From Daphnia carinata (Eukaryota > Arthropoda > Branchiopoda > Diplostraca > Daphniidae), in NCBI RefSeq assembly GCF_022539665.2, contig NC_081333.1, positions 9,236,971-9,300,970 of the forward strand: a stretch of 64,000 bases of DNA, read 5' to 3'. Below the pieces are notes generated by a model that saw nothing but the letters and a program-made list of their open reading frames with translations, was not told where the DNA came from and did not search any database. The translations under genes and the position numbers were made by a program. Below are positions 33,203-47,000 of the stretch, in pieces. The first letter of the stretch is position 1. Every line of letters begins with the position of its first letter.

Positions 33203-34631
33203 ATGACAAGTCAACAACATCTTGAATTTGAGGAGGCGATTACTTGTCCAGTTTGTTTATCACGTTTCGACGAAGACGAAAAGAAGCCCAAATATCTCGT
33301 CTCTTGCTGTCACACAGTGTGTAGATTCTGTCTGGAGGTATGATGACATCACGTTAATTTGTAGATGGGTTTTGATTGTAAATTATCGTTGTTGCTATTT
33401 CCAGAGGATTTCTCGTTGTAGAACACTCAAACGTGTCACCTGCCCAATTTGTCGTTGCCCAACGAACTGTTCAGCCGGCATTGATAGCCTTCCAACCAAC
33501 AGTGATAAGCTGTATCTTTTGAAATTAGAACAACCTTTACATAAAAACGATGATGAGGCGTATGCTTAGACTCTGTTCACACTCTTTTTTTTTAATGCTA
33601 TACGACCTTTCTTTTTACAGCCTAAATTGGTGTTTTACATGCCGAAAAAGAACATCTCCGAATTGTTCCACTGAGAAGCATTCAGTTATTGTCATGAACC
33701 CGCAGCTTCTTAATAGCAATATCCAGCTTAACGTGGAATCAATATCTGCTCGCCTTAGGGCGTGTGACCAAGCCGTTTTACAAAATCGGATTCAAATTGG
33801 CCTAAAGCTGGACCAAATGAGCATTTGGCTATCTGCTCACCAAGAAATGATAGAGCAACTACGAACAGCCAATGCTTCACGCATTTCTCACCTAAGTGGC
33901 ATAATGGGAGTATCTGATATCACTATCAGCATACAGAAGCTGATGCAACTTTCCATCAACAAAGAAGGCGACCTTGGATTGTTAACCGATAGCTTGCAAG
34001 AGGAGGCCGTTACGAAAAAATTACTTGAAGAATTTGGGGCCGTGGAAAAAACAGCTGAAGTCACCAATATGGGTTGGTTCAATACGCGTCTTGACTTGCC
34101 TTGTGTACCACACCTTCGCAAAGAACTTGATTTCAACAATTTCTTCGGAAACGACAAAAACATTCCTAAATGGCCAACTGTTTTACTTGACTGCTTGCTC
34201 GCAAAAGATCAAAATGGTCCTATACCTACCAAGAATCCTGTAATTAAACTTCATTTAATGACAATTGACACAATCTAACGCGGTTTTTCAGTTTCGATTA
34301 GGCACTGCAGAGGGGCGTCCTTCTTTTGAATTGCATCAGAGAGAAAGCCGGTATTTTTCACTCCAACAAAATGCATCCGCTGCCACTAATGCCTCTTCAG
34401 CCAGCACAAACACAAGTATGGTAAAGGTTATAATATCATTATGAAATAACATGAATAATTAGTGTGGTCAATAAAGGATCATCTACAGAAATTGTTTTGC
34501 CAAATGTTTTCCGATTGGGAACCGATGGTAGTCCTGCTGCATCCACGTCTCAGTCACCTCATAGTGGAACAAGAGATTTCATTTTGGCCCGCAGGAGACG
34601 GCGGTTCAACAATAACTCACAAAACCATTAA
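33203..34631 (+). CDS. Short RING/B-box (TRIM-like) protein
   Basis: Probable E3 ubiquitin ligase. The RING finger starts at residue 15 or so: CPVCLSRFDED, CCHTVCRFCLE across an intron to RISRCRTLKRVTCPICRC. A second zinc motif, WCFTCRKRTSPNCSTEKHS, looks like a B-box and is joined in frame through an intron at about 33559-33620. A helical region follows (ISARLRACDQAVLQNRIQIG, EMIEQLRTANASRISHL). The C-terminus, read across two more introns, contains FRLGTAEGRPSF and a second FRLGTDGSP, and ends in an arginine cluster (LARRRRRFNNNSQNH). No PRY/SPRY, NHL or other TRIM C-terminal domain was seen. The substrate is unknown. Confidence 0.72.
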
Positions 34632-34714
34632 TGTTTTAGGATATACGCTCGTTTGAAATTGTCCAGGTTATGAAAGCGGAAGGAGCCGATTTCTTTCTTT
34701 TAAAATTATCATTG

Positions 34715-35375
34715 TTTTTTTTTTTTTAAGTGAATACGTCTTTATTTATAATTGGAATACACACAGCTCGCTTTTCTTATTTCTCAAGGAAGGTTAGTTG
34801 GTTTTCTCTTAGAAAAGTTAGTTTCATTTTACTTTTTAAAACAAAAGCTATTCCTTAATAATTCGTTATTTACATATTTCATTACGTTATTCTCATATTT
34901 TCTTACTGGTGGAAAGCGTACAAAGTAACAAAAAACGGTATCGAAGGGGGTCACGTCCCTCGATGATTAGCTGCCAGCATCCATGAACCTATTGGCCATG
35001 GGGAGGCTTACGAACAACCTACGAGCTCCGATTACCCCTTCTCCACCTGAGTTTGTGGGACGATCTTCAATGTAGTGAACGGTACTACAGATCGTTTTTT
35101 TTTGTGCCATTTTTAGCCCCATATTGTAGGCATGGCTCTTCATTTTTCTTCTTTCTTGAAAGCATTTGGTGTAGATGTAATCCGATGAGATGACAAATCT
35201 TGCGTAATCCGAAGAGATGAAGAATCTTGCGAATCTTGAATGATGACGTAGAGGGGTGGTGGGAGGAGAGCATGGAGGGCTTGGAAATTGGAGGAGTAGG
35301 GATTTGAACCCGGGGCCGACAGAATACAAAGCGTGGGTGATAACCACGGTGCCAGGACCGCACATTCCAACCAAA
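34715..35375 (-). mobile_element. Probable tRNA-derived SINE or retroposon
   Basis: On the minus strand a tRNA-like head (35295-35365) has an A box-like TGGCACCGTGGTTATCAC and a perfect B box, GGTTCAAATCC, at tRNA spacing. The D-arm wording resembles tRNA-Val or tRNA-Gln/Glu. About 570 bp further on the same strand, an AATAAA is followed by a run of about 13 A. A head-plus-poly(A) layout fits a SINE or retroposed transcript, but I could not find matching target-site duplications, so the full extent is uncertain; only the head is well supported. Confidence 0.5.
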
Positions 35376-35436
35376 TTTTGCTTTCGGTGTCTCTCATCTC
35401 TAAAGGTAGCTTATATATGTAGCAAGTGATTGAAAT

Positions 35437-35500
35437 ATGGCGCTGTGGCAAAGTCTGTGGCTGTCATGCCGATGTCACGAGTTCGAATCTGTGTTGTTAT
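35437..35500 (+). repeat. tRNA-like sequence, opposite orientation to the SINE head
   Basis: TGGCAAAGTCTGTGG (A-box-like) and AGTTCGAATCT (B-box-like) lie about 45 bases apart, as in tRNA genes. No clean cloverleaf forms. It points away from the head at 35295-35365, so two Pol III-type heads sit back to back about 70 bp apart. Confidence 0.4.
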
Positions 35501-35949
35501 ACTATTTAAATATTTTTTTTTTGTAAAAAAGATATTTAGTCAATATTATTTTGCAAAGCGCGCGCCTGCCCGTCGGCTTACGTGATGTCGCCCACCTGTT
35601 GTAAGCAATGCTCATGGACTGAAAAGTTACTTATTTCCACGTTTCCATCCACATTTTATTTTTTCTTGCTTTTGTTGTTATTCTTGTTTTGTTTTTTTTT
35701 CCTTATTACTTTAGAGTAGAGAAGGTTTTCATTCATTTTTACAGAAGTGAGAGAATAAACTACATGGCCTGTTTCTATGAAAGTTGGCCAGATGTCGCGG
35801 GAACTGGTGCCACACTAAATTTTTAGAAAGCAGACAGCCGGGGACTTTCTATACTGACAGCTGTTGGATGTTTGGTGATGGTGGCAGTGGTTTTCATTAC
35901 GTTAACAATAAGTGAAAGTAGATAGGACTATTATTTAAATCGCTAAAAG

Positions 35950-37523
35950 ATGGAAGATTTAAAGAAAAGAATTGAGCAACTAGAAGAAGAGCTTAAAGCT
36001 GAGAAATTAAAAAATGAGACATCTTCTGTGGCACGTCCGAAAATCAGTCAAATGTCATCTGAAGTGGTGGACTCCAATCCGTACAGGTATGTTGCTCACT
36101 GTTAAAGACGTTATTCGCATTTCCCTTGACACCTAAATATTTTCGTTTACCTTTATCTACCTAGTCGACTAATGGCTCTAAAACGGATGGGGATTGTTGA
36201 AAACTATGAGAAAATCCGGGACTACACTGTGGCAGTAGTTGGTGTTGGAGGAGTTGGCAGTGTGACTGCTGAAATGCTCACACGTTGTGGAATTGGCAAA
36301 GTAAGATTATAAGCTACAAATGTTTATGTCATGATAACCCAATTTCTGTTGAACAGTTGATTCTGTTTGATTATGACAAAGTTGAACTGGCCAATATGAA
36401 TAGACTCTTTTTCCAACCTCATCAATCTGGTTTGTCAAAAGTAGAAGCTGCAGCCAACACCCTCACTTTCATCAATCCAGATGTGCAGTTTGAAACACAT
36501 AATTATAATATTACAACTATGGATAACTTTCAACACTTCATGGGGAGACTCAAGTAAACGTATTGCTAGAAGGAAAATGTAATTCAAGTTTAGTTACCTA
36601 CATTTTATTTTTGCAGAGAGGGAAGTTTAACCAGTGGTCCCGTAGATTTAGTTCTAAGCTGTGTGGACAACTTCGAAGCCCGAATGGCCATAAATGCCGC
36701 TTGCAATGAGATAAATCAAATATGGTTTGAATCAGGTGTATCTGAAAATGCTGTCTCTGGTCACATACAGTTCTTAATTCCTGGGAAAACTGCCTGCTTC
36801 GCTGTAAGATATATCAAAAGATTTTCTGTCTAAAATAATTCTGACATTGTAATTTTGAATTTTACAGTGTGCCCCTCCCCTAGTTGTGGCTTCAAATATA
36901 GACGAGAAGACATTGAAAAAGGACGGAGTATGTGCCGCAAGTCTTCCAACTACGATGGCTATTGTTGCCGGATTTCTGGTTCAAAACACTTTAAAGTAAA
37001 GGCTGTCTATTTTCCTATAACGTTTACAAAGACACTTGCGTAAGTTTTCTCTCTTAGATATTTGCTGAAATTTGGCCAAGTGAGTTATTACTTGGGTTAC
37101 AATGCAATGCAAGATTTCTTCCCTACCATGATGATGAAGCCAAACGATGGATGTGATGACTACTATTGCCGCTTGCGACAAAAAGAGCAAAGAGAATCCT
37201 TAATTCTAAATCCTGTGGAGGAAACTGTAAGCGAAGAAGTAGCCGCCATCATACACGAAGACAATGAATGGGGTAATTCAACTACATGACACGAATTAAT
37301 TAATACGTATGGTTATTTTCTAATTTGCGCGCCATTCTATCTAGGAATTTCTTTGGTTGATGAATCAGAACCCGTTGTCGAGGGAGCTCGCAGTGAAATA
37401 GCACCCGGAATCCATGCAGCGTACGATTTGCCTGCTGCTGAAGAGGTAGTAGAAGGGTCACCCGACTCTGCTGATGCCAATATCAGTCTCGAAGAACTTA
37501 TGGCCCAGATGAAATCCATGTAA
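35950..37523 (+). CDS. UBA5: UFM1-activating enzyme (UBA5)
   Basis: E1 enzyme that adenylates and thioesterifies UFM1 before transfer to UFC1. Seven exons: 35950-36086, 36165-36300, 36357-36553, 36617-36803, 36868-36995, 37058-37272 and 37345-37523. They sum to 1,179 nt (392 aa; human 404). The N-terminal coiled-coil-like segment is followed by the nucleotide-binding [17 protein letters not shown], the NMNRLFF motif, [13 protein letters not shown] and the catalytic cysteine in [19 protein letters not shown]. Zinc-binding pairs are CFAC and CDDYYC. The C-terminal UFM1-interacting sequence WGISLVDE and the UFC1-binding tail ending [11 protein letters not shown] are present. It is convergent with TMEM41A, with 114 bp between stop codons. 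Confidence 0.97.
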
Positions 37524-37637
37524 AGTATATATTAATTGTTAACTATCCATGGAAAATTGTGTGTTGAAAATGGTACAGAGTACCAAATATTCCTATATTC
37601 AACAGGGGGTTGTTACATTTCACATACATTAATGGTT

Positions 37638-38561
<924 letters not shown>

Positions 38562-39208
38562 AATTAGGTTTAGCAAATCAATACTGGTTATCCATCCAAT
38601 AGTATATCTAGCTATTAAACACTGCAACCGTGCTCAAACATCTACAGACTATCACAAACCCTCGAAAATCACAATTGTCGAAAGAAAACAAGGCGACTTT
38701 AACGGCATCTCTGGGCCATGGACATCATAAGTCGCTAAGGCACGGGCTAGGCGGCTGCCAACTTCAAATTCTCCCATAGATGAGGGCTTGTAAAAATCTC
38801 AGAACTTCATAAGCAACTATTGGATCATATTGATTTATGTTGTTTCTTATACAACGATAACTGTATTTTTAAAGATCCGTAAAGAAGTCAACCTTATCTT
38901 GGGACCGGAGGGTGTGGGCGGAGAGCTTCCGATGCTTGCGTCCTTAGTGACGTGTCCCTTGATGACGAACTTTTTAAAAAAGAAAGTGCCCATTTTTCCG
39001 GGAAAATCTTCTATCCCAATTCAAATCTAAGAGACATAAGGTGATCTAGTCCACTTGGTGCCGGCTGTTGTACAGATGGTATCTTCCCAAAACCATTTCT
39101 CTCAGAGTTTTTCTTTCTTTTCGAGTTGCTGTTTAATCGCTTAATTGTACCGTCTGCTACGGTTAGTGTACACAAATCTCTGGCAGAAAACAACTGTTGA
39201 AGTGTAAA
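38562..39208. promoter_or_regulatory. Divergent intergenic region TMEM41A/GOLGA1
   Basis: About 650 bp between divergent start codons. It must carry both promoters. No TATA box is obvious and no exon is seen. Confidence 0.4.
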
Positions 39209-41000
39209 ATGTTTGCGAAATTAAAGAAAAAAGTTGAAGATCTAGAAGGCTCCGACCTACACAAGTTAGCCAATTCTATAAGCTTCTCAAATGTCACTGG
39301 AGGTCCCGAAAAATCTGCTTCGTCGAATTCAATTAAGTCTCATGATAATTTTGCGGCTTCATCGCAGTCCCAGAAAGGATCAACTACAAGTTTATCCTCG
39401 ATGCAGGGAGGCGTCAGATCAGATGAAGCTGATGCAAACATAGCTGCAGAGAAAAAATGGAAGCAGAGATTAGTGGAAATAGAAAATGAATGGAGAGTAA
39501 AAGTTATGGTGCAAGAACATGAAAAAGAACAGGTGGCAAAAGATCGGGATTTGCTCAACCAACAGAAAAGAAAAATGGAAGAAGAAATAAAAGAATTGAA
39601 AGGTTTGTATAAGTTGATGAGTTATTGATGTTATTAATATTAATAATGTCACATGGCTTCAGGTTATCAGGATAAATGCCTGAAAGCTGAAGAGAGCCTC
39701 AAAGAGTTGCAAGAATCAAATAAACGAGAATCAGCCTCACTACAGCTCTTGGTAAACACTTGTTTCTACTATTCCAAAATAAACTTTTTTTCCCCATTTG
39801 AACCTGTTATTTTTTCTCAGTTATCAAATGCCAGTGTTGAAGTTGAGGACATGAAAGTGAAGGATGATCAACTCCAAAAAGAATTGATCAAGAAAGATGA
39901 AATGATTGAAATGTTTCAAGTTCAAATTCGTCTCAATGAGGAAATGTACCAAAACAGGCAAAAATCAGATTTAGAAGGGGGCATCCAAGAATCCCATGTT
40001 GATGGACTAGAACACAAAAATGTGCAAAAGCAACTTCAAATAGAATATGAAGAAAGGCTGAAAACACTTGAAGAAAGCTTGGTAAACTGATGTGTTTATT
40101 TTCTGTCATATTGCCGCTTATTCTATCCATTCGATTTAATTACAGATAGGAAAAGATTGTGAACTTCAACGGTTGCAAAGGCATTTAGATCAGGGGAAAA
40201 CGGCCCTTGATACCATGACGCAGAATTGGCAAGAGGAAAAAACCCATAATTTGAGTTTGAAAGACAAAATTGCCCAGCTGTCAGAAGAAAAAGATCATTT
40301 TGTTGTTCGGAATGCTGAACTTTCACAACAAGTATCATTGAGCCAGCAGCAATTGCAGCGGACCGAGAAGGAGCTTTATGAACTTCAGGATAAATTTAGT
40401 AACATGGAGAAGGAAAACCAGCAAATTAAACTTCTCCTGACAGACGCCGAAGCCCGAGACGAGAACTCGGAGCGCACTTGTAAATTACGGTCACAAATTG
40501 CTGAATTGGAAGCAGCGTTCTCTGAAAAGAACAAAACCATCAAATTGCAACAACAGCGATTGGCGGACATGAAAAAGACACTACAAAAGGAATTGAAGAA
40601 CCAAAACAATGACGGTGATAGTCTTTCGGTGCCTACATCGTCGCCAATAGCACCAAAAAGTCCCATTCTATCAAAAGCCCCTCAGCCTGCCAAAAGTGAA
40701 ATGGAAGAAGTGAATTTTAAGTACCTGAAGCATGTCATATTCAAATTCTTAACAAGTCGAGAGTATGAGGTAATTCCCTTTACTTGTTTCACAATAATTT
40801 AGTTTGCCTTTTTCCTAACATCTTCAAATGGTTGTTAACAGGCCCAGCATTTAACACGGGCTGTCTCAACTTTGCTGAAATTGACACCAGACGAGGAAAA
40901 ACTGTTGAAAGAAACGCTGGAGTGGAAGATGTCATGGTTTCGGTCACGACCGGACTTGGGTACCGGACAAGGTGCCATGTACATTCCCCCGACGCATTGA
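39209..41000 (+). CDS. GOLGA1: Golgin-97 (GOLGA1) GRIP-domain protein
   Basis: Trans-Golgi coiled-coil tether recruited by ARL1 through a GRIP domain. The start [14 protein letters not shown] matches the golgin-97 N-terminus (MFAKLKKK). Several exons encode long coiled coils rich in Glu, Lys and Gln. The segment [20 protein letters not shown] just before the GRIP domain is a golgin-97 signature. The GRIP domain reads [19 protein letters not shown] then, across an intron, [20 protein letters not shown] and WKMSWF, with the conserved tyrosine in KYLKHV. The stop follows MYIPPTH. At roughly 500 aa it is shorter than human golgin-97 (about 767 aa), the loss being in the coiled coil. Confidence 0.93.
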
Positions 41001-44000
41001 TACATACCGCCTTTCTGGTACCAATTCATTTGCAACATTTTGAAATCGAGCAATTTTAACAGCTGATCTGCTCCAAAGAATCTTAACACTGTACAAAAAC
41101 AATCCACACTTGATGTTGTGTACCCTTTACATTGTAAACCGTACCTCCGTATGGCCTCCTTGGATACTGCAGCTAGTGATCGTGTAATAATGGCTTTTTA
41201 TTTAAAAAAAAAAATGTTTCCATTAGTGCTTAATCATAGTCATGTGTTGCGTTTCCCATATATATCTAGCCTTGCAGCCACGAGCGTTAATTACTGGCCA
41301 TCTGTCGAACGAAATCAGCGCCGCATTGTTACGGTAAAAATCCAAGACGGATGAAACGTTATCAATTAGATTTGACGTTCCATTTTGGAATAGGTTGTCC
41401 AGCGGAGCGTGTTAATCCTACGTGTAAATTCTCATCGCCGGCAGGTACGCTGTTGGATCTGCAGCTCGGCTGTTGATTGGCATAAAAGTAAATATCCGTT
41501 TGGTAAACGAAGCAACAAGCGTCCGCGACTCCCGTTGAGTGGAATGGAGTGCCACCCGTTAGAGGATATGTTGGAGTAGTGCGCGCACGCAGCCGCACTA
41601 GCCAAGAAGCGTTTCTCGTTCAGGTTGAGCAATCTCCTACCTCCTCCTTTTCCTATCCTCTTGATCCCCATGCACGACGAGAAGCGCGCTTTAAAAACCC
41701 GACAGGGGCAAAATCTCACAGGTCATTCGAGCATCACGCCCCGATGCATGCGGACCATTTTCGCTCTGTCTGCATTGTATCAGTAGTGCGGTTAAATCAT
41801 CGGATTTCGTGGAAAATCGTGAACTAACACACAGTGCAGCGCAGTTTTCAGGGATTATTTGCATCATTTCCACGAACTTCAAGTCATTCGCACTTCTTTT
41901 CTCGCCATGGCGACGGCACTCAGGTAAGATATTCATCACTTTCAAATAATTTCTTTTGGCTAGTGCCAACGTTATTTGATTTTGTGTAAAAAATGGAATC
42001 CATCTGTGTTTTTATTCCTGTTGCTGGAATCATATTCCGAGAACTGTCTTTCACCCCACGGCAATGCTTTCAACATCATCTGCGAAATTCTCGTACAAAT
42101 TCCAAAAAAAAAAAGGAGGGCGGTCTTCTTATTTTTCTTTTTCAAGCCAATAGATATGAAGAGCTGATCAATTTCTTTTGGATTTGACATGGGGATAGGG
42201 AATGAAAAGGTTTTCCTCTCGTTAGGAATGCATACAAAGATTGATATGAAAAAGGGCCAGCCATAAAAGCAATCGATTATACTGGCCGTGGGATCTAGTC
42301 GACATGAAGAAATCAGATCAAATCGGGTCAATACGCTGTTTTTCTACTCAAGTTATTGGTCTCTTCATCTTTTTAAATTAGAAATAATCTCGTTTTTTGT
42401 CAAAACTAGAAACTTTCGCTATGCTGGTTGAACTAATTAAAATGGCTTACGTCAAACTGGGAATGCAAAAGGAGGTGGGTCGCTGATCGGAAGACAGATG
42501 AAGGTGGGGTAAGCAAAAAAAGAGACAAGGTAAAAATATTCGTAATGGAAATGGAAGCAAAAAAAAAAAAAAAGAAAATGACGGTGAGAGAATGCTACGT
42601 CACAGACACAAAAAAAAAAAGGGTTAAACGAACTTTCTGGAGGCGATCTATTTGGTCGGAAGAACACGCCGAATGTGACTGGGGACTCTCAAATTGAATA
42701 AAAGGATTATTTCATCCGAAAAAAAGAAATCGAGGAAAAAAAAATCGTAATGTAGAAAAGTGCGTTCATCCAAGAGCGAACAAAACTAGACAAACGAATA
42801 AAAGAAAAAGACACGATCGATTGGATCAAATAGTCCGTTGTTTCTACAAAAGAGGGAATGGAAAAATTTTTGTTGTGGAAAATCTCTTGTGGCCATCGAT
42901 AAAGCGGCTGACAGCGGCGAAAAGATTGCGGACAAGATCTTTTCTTCCGTCAATCGGAAGAAAAACAATCCAAAACAAGAGTATAATTTTTGCTCCAATC
43001 GTTTCGCTTCCATTCATTTGATGCAATCCAATCTTGGGGAGACGATAGTCTTTGCTAACCAAGGCACTATGCTGGAATAAGATGAACAACCCCCCCACAC
43101 ACAAAAAGTGCAGTGCTATATTATCCCGGTCCAGCCGCCGCTTGACGCAGTGCTTCACACGATCTTTTGATCTGATAGACGCTTCGTTGCTACGCTTTCC
43201 TGTGTTTTAATGGTCCGAACGAGAGATCCGCTTTTCTCTTGTTAAATGTCGTGTTAGGATTGTTTGGCTTAAACGCCCCTTAACGCCTTTTCATTTTTGT
43301 TCTTTGTGTAATTTCGATCTATTGCAGTGATCACACGAAAGTTCTCTTAAAGGAATTATGGTGGATGATTTCTACTGTTAAAAACGAGTGAATCTTACAA
43401 ATAATGCGTGCAACTAAACGTTCCTCATTCTATTTTAACATCTACATATTTTTCTGTTGAAAATCAAAAGATATACATTTTTTATCCCCCCCTTCCTTTT
43501 CTTGCTTATCTCATCCGTCTTCTTGTCCCCTGTTCGGCATGTCTTGTAAGCATTTCCTTAAGCTGACCAGCGCACCAGCTTCGTTAACAGTCGCGTCATG
43601 TTTAGGCCAGCTAAAGTATCGCACAGAAAGGTTGGCATCTTTTAAATTAAAAAAAAAAGGGGAAATGCAAAAGAAAGTGGATGAGACAAACGCGACAGAA
43701 ACGAACGAAATGTAGCATGCACGACTCTTGTGAGATTAACATTTTTCATATTTGCCAAGCTTGATATACGCGAGATTTTTGCTGGAACACGTAACAATAA
43801 CGTTGTAAGGTATTCCAGAATAAACGGGGGGATTCTTCTCTGCAACAGACGTCGAACAGAAAAATAATCCTAGCATGTAAACGCTCGTCTAGGCGGCTAA
43901 ACGAAAGGATTGTAACATGTTTTCATAAGTGAAGAAGAAGCAACGTATGCGTGCCTTACTCTTTTAATATTTTCCTGGAGATGAATACCCAGCTGCTCTC

Positions 44001-47000
44001 TCTTAAACTTTAAAAAATAAAAAAAAGTGGAATAACAACGTATGGCATTGTGTGGTGATCTTTGAAGGATCGTCTATCCGGTTGTCATGGATTTTTTCCC
44101 TATATCTTTTACTTTCCACCAAAGAATGTGCCTTTTTCTATATTAAAATTTTATCTTCTTATTTCCAACTATTTTTTTACGCAAACGCATCCCATTTAGT
44201 GGAAGCCAAGTTTTAAAAAAATGTATATATATTTATGTAAACGGAATTTGATCCGGATGGTCCCATCCTCGAACTAGTTCCGGACAGAGAGAACTCTCTA
44301 CGACACGAGGCACATATGGCACAGGAAAAGAAAAGACAGCAAAATGTTGAATCGGTGACAAGGATAGAATATGCTGTCCAAAACAGCCGACCGGAATATC
44401 CAGCGTGAAGGATAAAAGGAAAAAGTTGGTAACCGTGAAGAAATGGGGAGATTATGGAGTGCGGGAAAACTGTAACGTGTCCACCATATCCGGCAAGGTC
44501 CCTATTTCTCTTTCTTGTGGTGTGCATATATATTTTTATTCGATTCAAAGCCCTTTTTTTTTCTTTTTCTGTTTTGCTGGGATTTGTTTCCGCTTAGACG
44601 AGGACGTTTTTCGACGCCAAGATTTCAGGCGAGGGGAAAAAGTTTTTTTTTATCCCAGTCTTTACCTTTTACTGACGCTCGGCTGGCGACCAACTTGTCG
44701 AAGTGAAAGAGTGAGTGACAGGACTATTAAGCTGGGCTTGAAGAAAAGAAATGGTTTTTCTAGAAATATACAGTATATTCTTTTTTTGTGTATTGATTGT
44801 AAAGTTTTCGCATAACTGTAACTCTGTGACGGGGAAAGTGATTGAACTTCCGCAAAATTCGCATTTTTCTTGTAGCAATCAACAAACGCTAGGCTTTTAT
44901 TTATGAGCCGACATTGAGTCATCGCGATAATGGGCAAGTGCAGAAAGTGTCACAGACACGTATCGTTTTTTCCTTCTCTATTTTTGATCTTTTTCTCGTT
45001 ATATGCCGAGCCCATGCGCCTATTATTTCCTTTGATGTGGTTCGCTAACGTCTAGACGTGCCGACTTGTAACAGATCATCAAGTCGCCTCGTCCTTGTCA
45101 TCGCCTGACTGCATGGACAGTCATCGTTTCGCATTAACCTTCCGCATGCAAAGCGAGAAATCTTTTTGAAAACAAACAGCAAAAAGGAAAGGATAACTCT
45201 TATTCTTTTTGATAGGTGGTCGGGTACATTTTGATTACATACAATATATAGACGCTTATCTAAAATGAAAGCCACTCAGCAGTTGAACGTGTACAAGCCC
45301 TAACAATATAGAGAATTATTCTTCCATTTTTTTGTTCCTGGCCCCCTGTATATTTACACATTCCGTGGCGTGTCGGGCCACACCCTGTTCTATAATTCGA
45401 CCTCTACAGGACCGAAAATGGATCGGTCGAGCTGAGCGGGAATTGTGGACATAAGCCGATGATGATGAATCGTCGTCTTGCTGAATCCTAACGATAAGGA
45501 CCCTCCTTTTTTTCTCCCAGCAAAAGAGAGAGCACAGAGTACAACCAATCGTGAGAAAAGATCAAGAAATAACGTAGGTCCTTATGAACGTGCATAGCCC
45601 AGCATTTGCCTTCAGGTCGAGTGTGATTCTCTCGAATTACTATTTAATTCTGCGTTTTACTTTTGCTTCAATTCTTGTGGAATTAAATAAGCTAAGTAGC
45701 GTTGTATCAGTGAAACCAAGCGCAGCAAATGCATAATTTTGAAATTCATTTGTAGTTCACTTCCAGACCCGTTTGGTTTCAGCTATAAAAGACAAATCAA
45801 CGATAGAAATGTTTTTACAGCAGCTCTGCCATCGCTTTATTTATGCCGTTCGACAATACAAAAGCCTCCTTGGAGGAGTATAAATATTCAAATGGGTATA
45901 TGAGCAGAAAAAAAAAATATGAATGTGTTTTGTTTGTTTTAGGATGGAATAGTACAGCATTATAGAAGCTTTTGTGTGTACAGTTGCGTGTGTGAATCAA
46001 ACGAGCTGCAATTCACAGTTTTGTTGATATGGCCCCGCCAGCAGCAAGGGGAGTGCCAATTTTATGCTTCGTTTTCCAAATTGATTGACACAATCCGATA
46101 GATATGATGGGTTTCGTAGAAAAAAAAAGGGATAGGGTAAAGAATAGGTATCCAGAAAACGCCCCTATTTTTCATTTGCATTTTCATTGAATAAATTCCA
46201 CAGTTCTATACTAAAAAACTCGTCTTCCAAGAGAAGCGGAACGACAGAAGCGAGTGGGTGGAATGATACTTGATGAAAAAGCAAAAAATAGATTGAAACC
46301 TATCCTTTGCTGTTCCTATAAATAACTTGAATGTGTCGAACGATCTTGAACTCTCTTTTTTTTTCTGTCCTTTCCCCCATTCAACGTGGACGCTTCCGGC
46401 GGTTCCGTCCCTATTTTAAAGGCTTTAGAGTCTCCAGCCTAGGCCATGTGTAACCGAAAAGAGGGACTAGCCAGCCAGAAACTAATTGGGAATGACGGTG
46501 CGTGACCGACGCTTGTTATTTATAAGGGCATGGAACTTTTGTACAGATAGTACTTCGTTATTGGAACTTATTACATCGTCAACTCTCTTCGTCGATTGGA
46601 TATGGCCAGCGAGAAACGGATGGCTAAGACTTTCTCCTGCCCACTATGATTTTCGTGATAATTATTCCGCCCAGCGTAGCCTTCATTTTTCCAGTTGTCA
46701 TCGAATGTAACCCGCACACAGTCCGCTTTTCTAATCAAGAATGATATGCTGTTCCAATCGTTTTATTTACCTATTACCACTATCTTCGTTATTTTTAATG
46801 CCTTCAGATACGGCAATTAAAACGCGAACTAAATGGTGAATAATGATCTGTAACCTAACACAGTAAAAGATCTATAGTATTAGGAATGGCAAATGAGGCC
46901 ATGGAGACTGAGGTTTCATCATTCCGTATCATTTGTTTTGTTTTAAGGAATCGTAAACCCAATCACTAACAGAACACTTTGCACGAACATAACCCGCAAG

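Larger units (their letters stand above)
34632..35949. other. Intergenic region rich in retroposon-like sequence
   Basis: About 1.3 kb upstream of UBA5. It includes two tRNA-derived pieces (listed separately) and long T runs. The last 300 bp before UBA5 presumably hold its promoter. No coding exon is supported. Confidence 0.5.
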
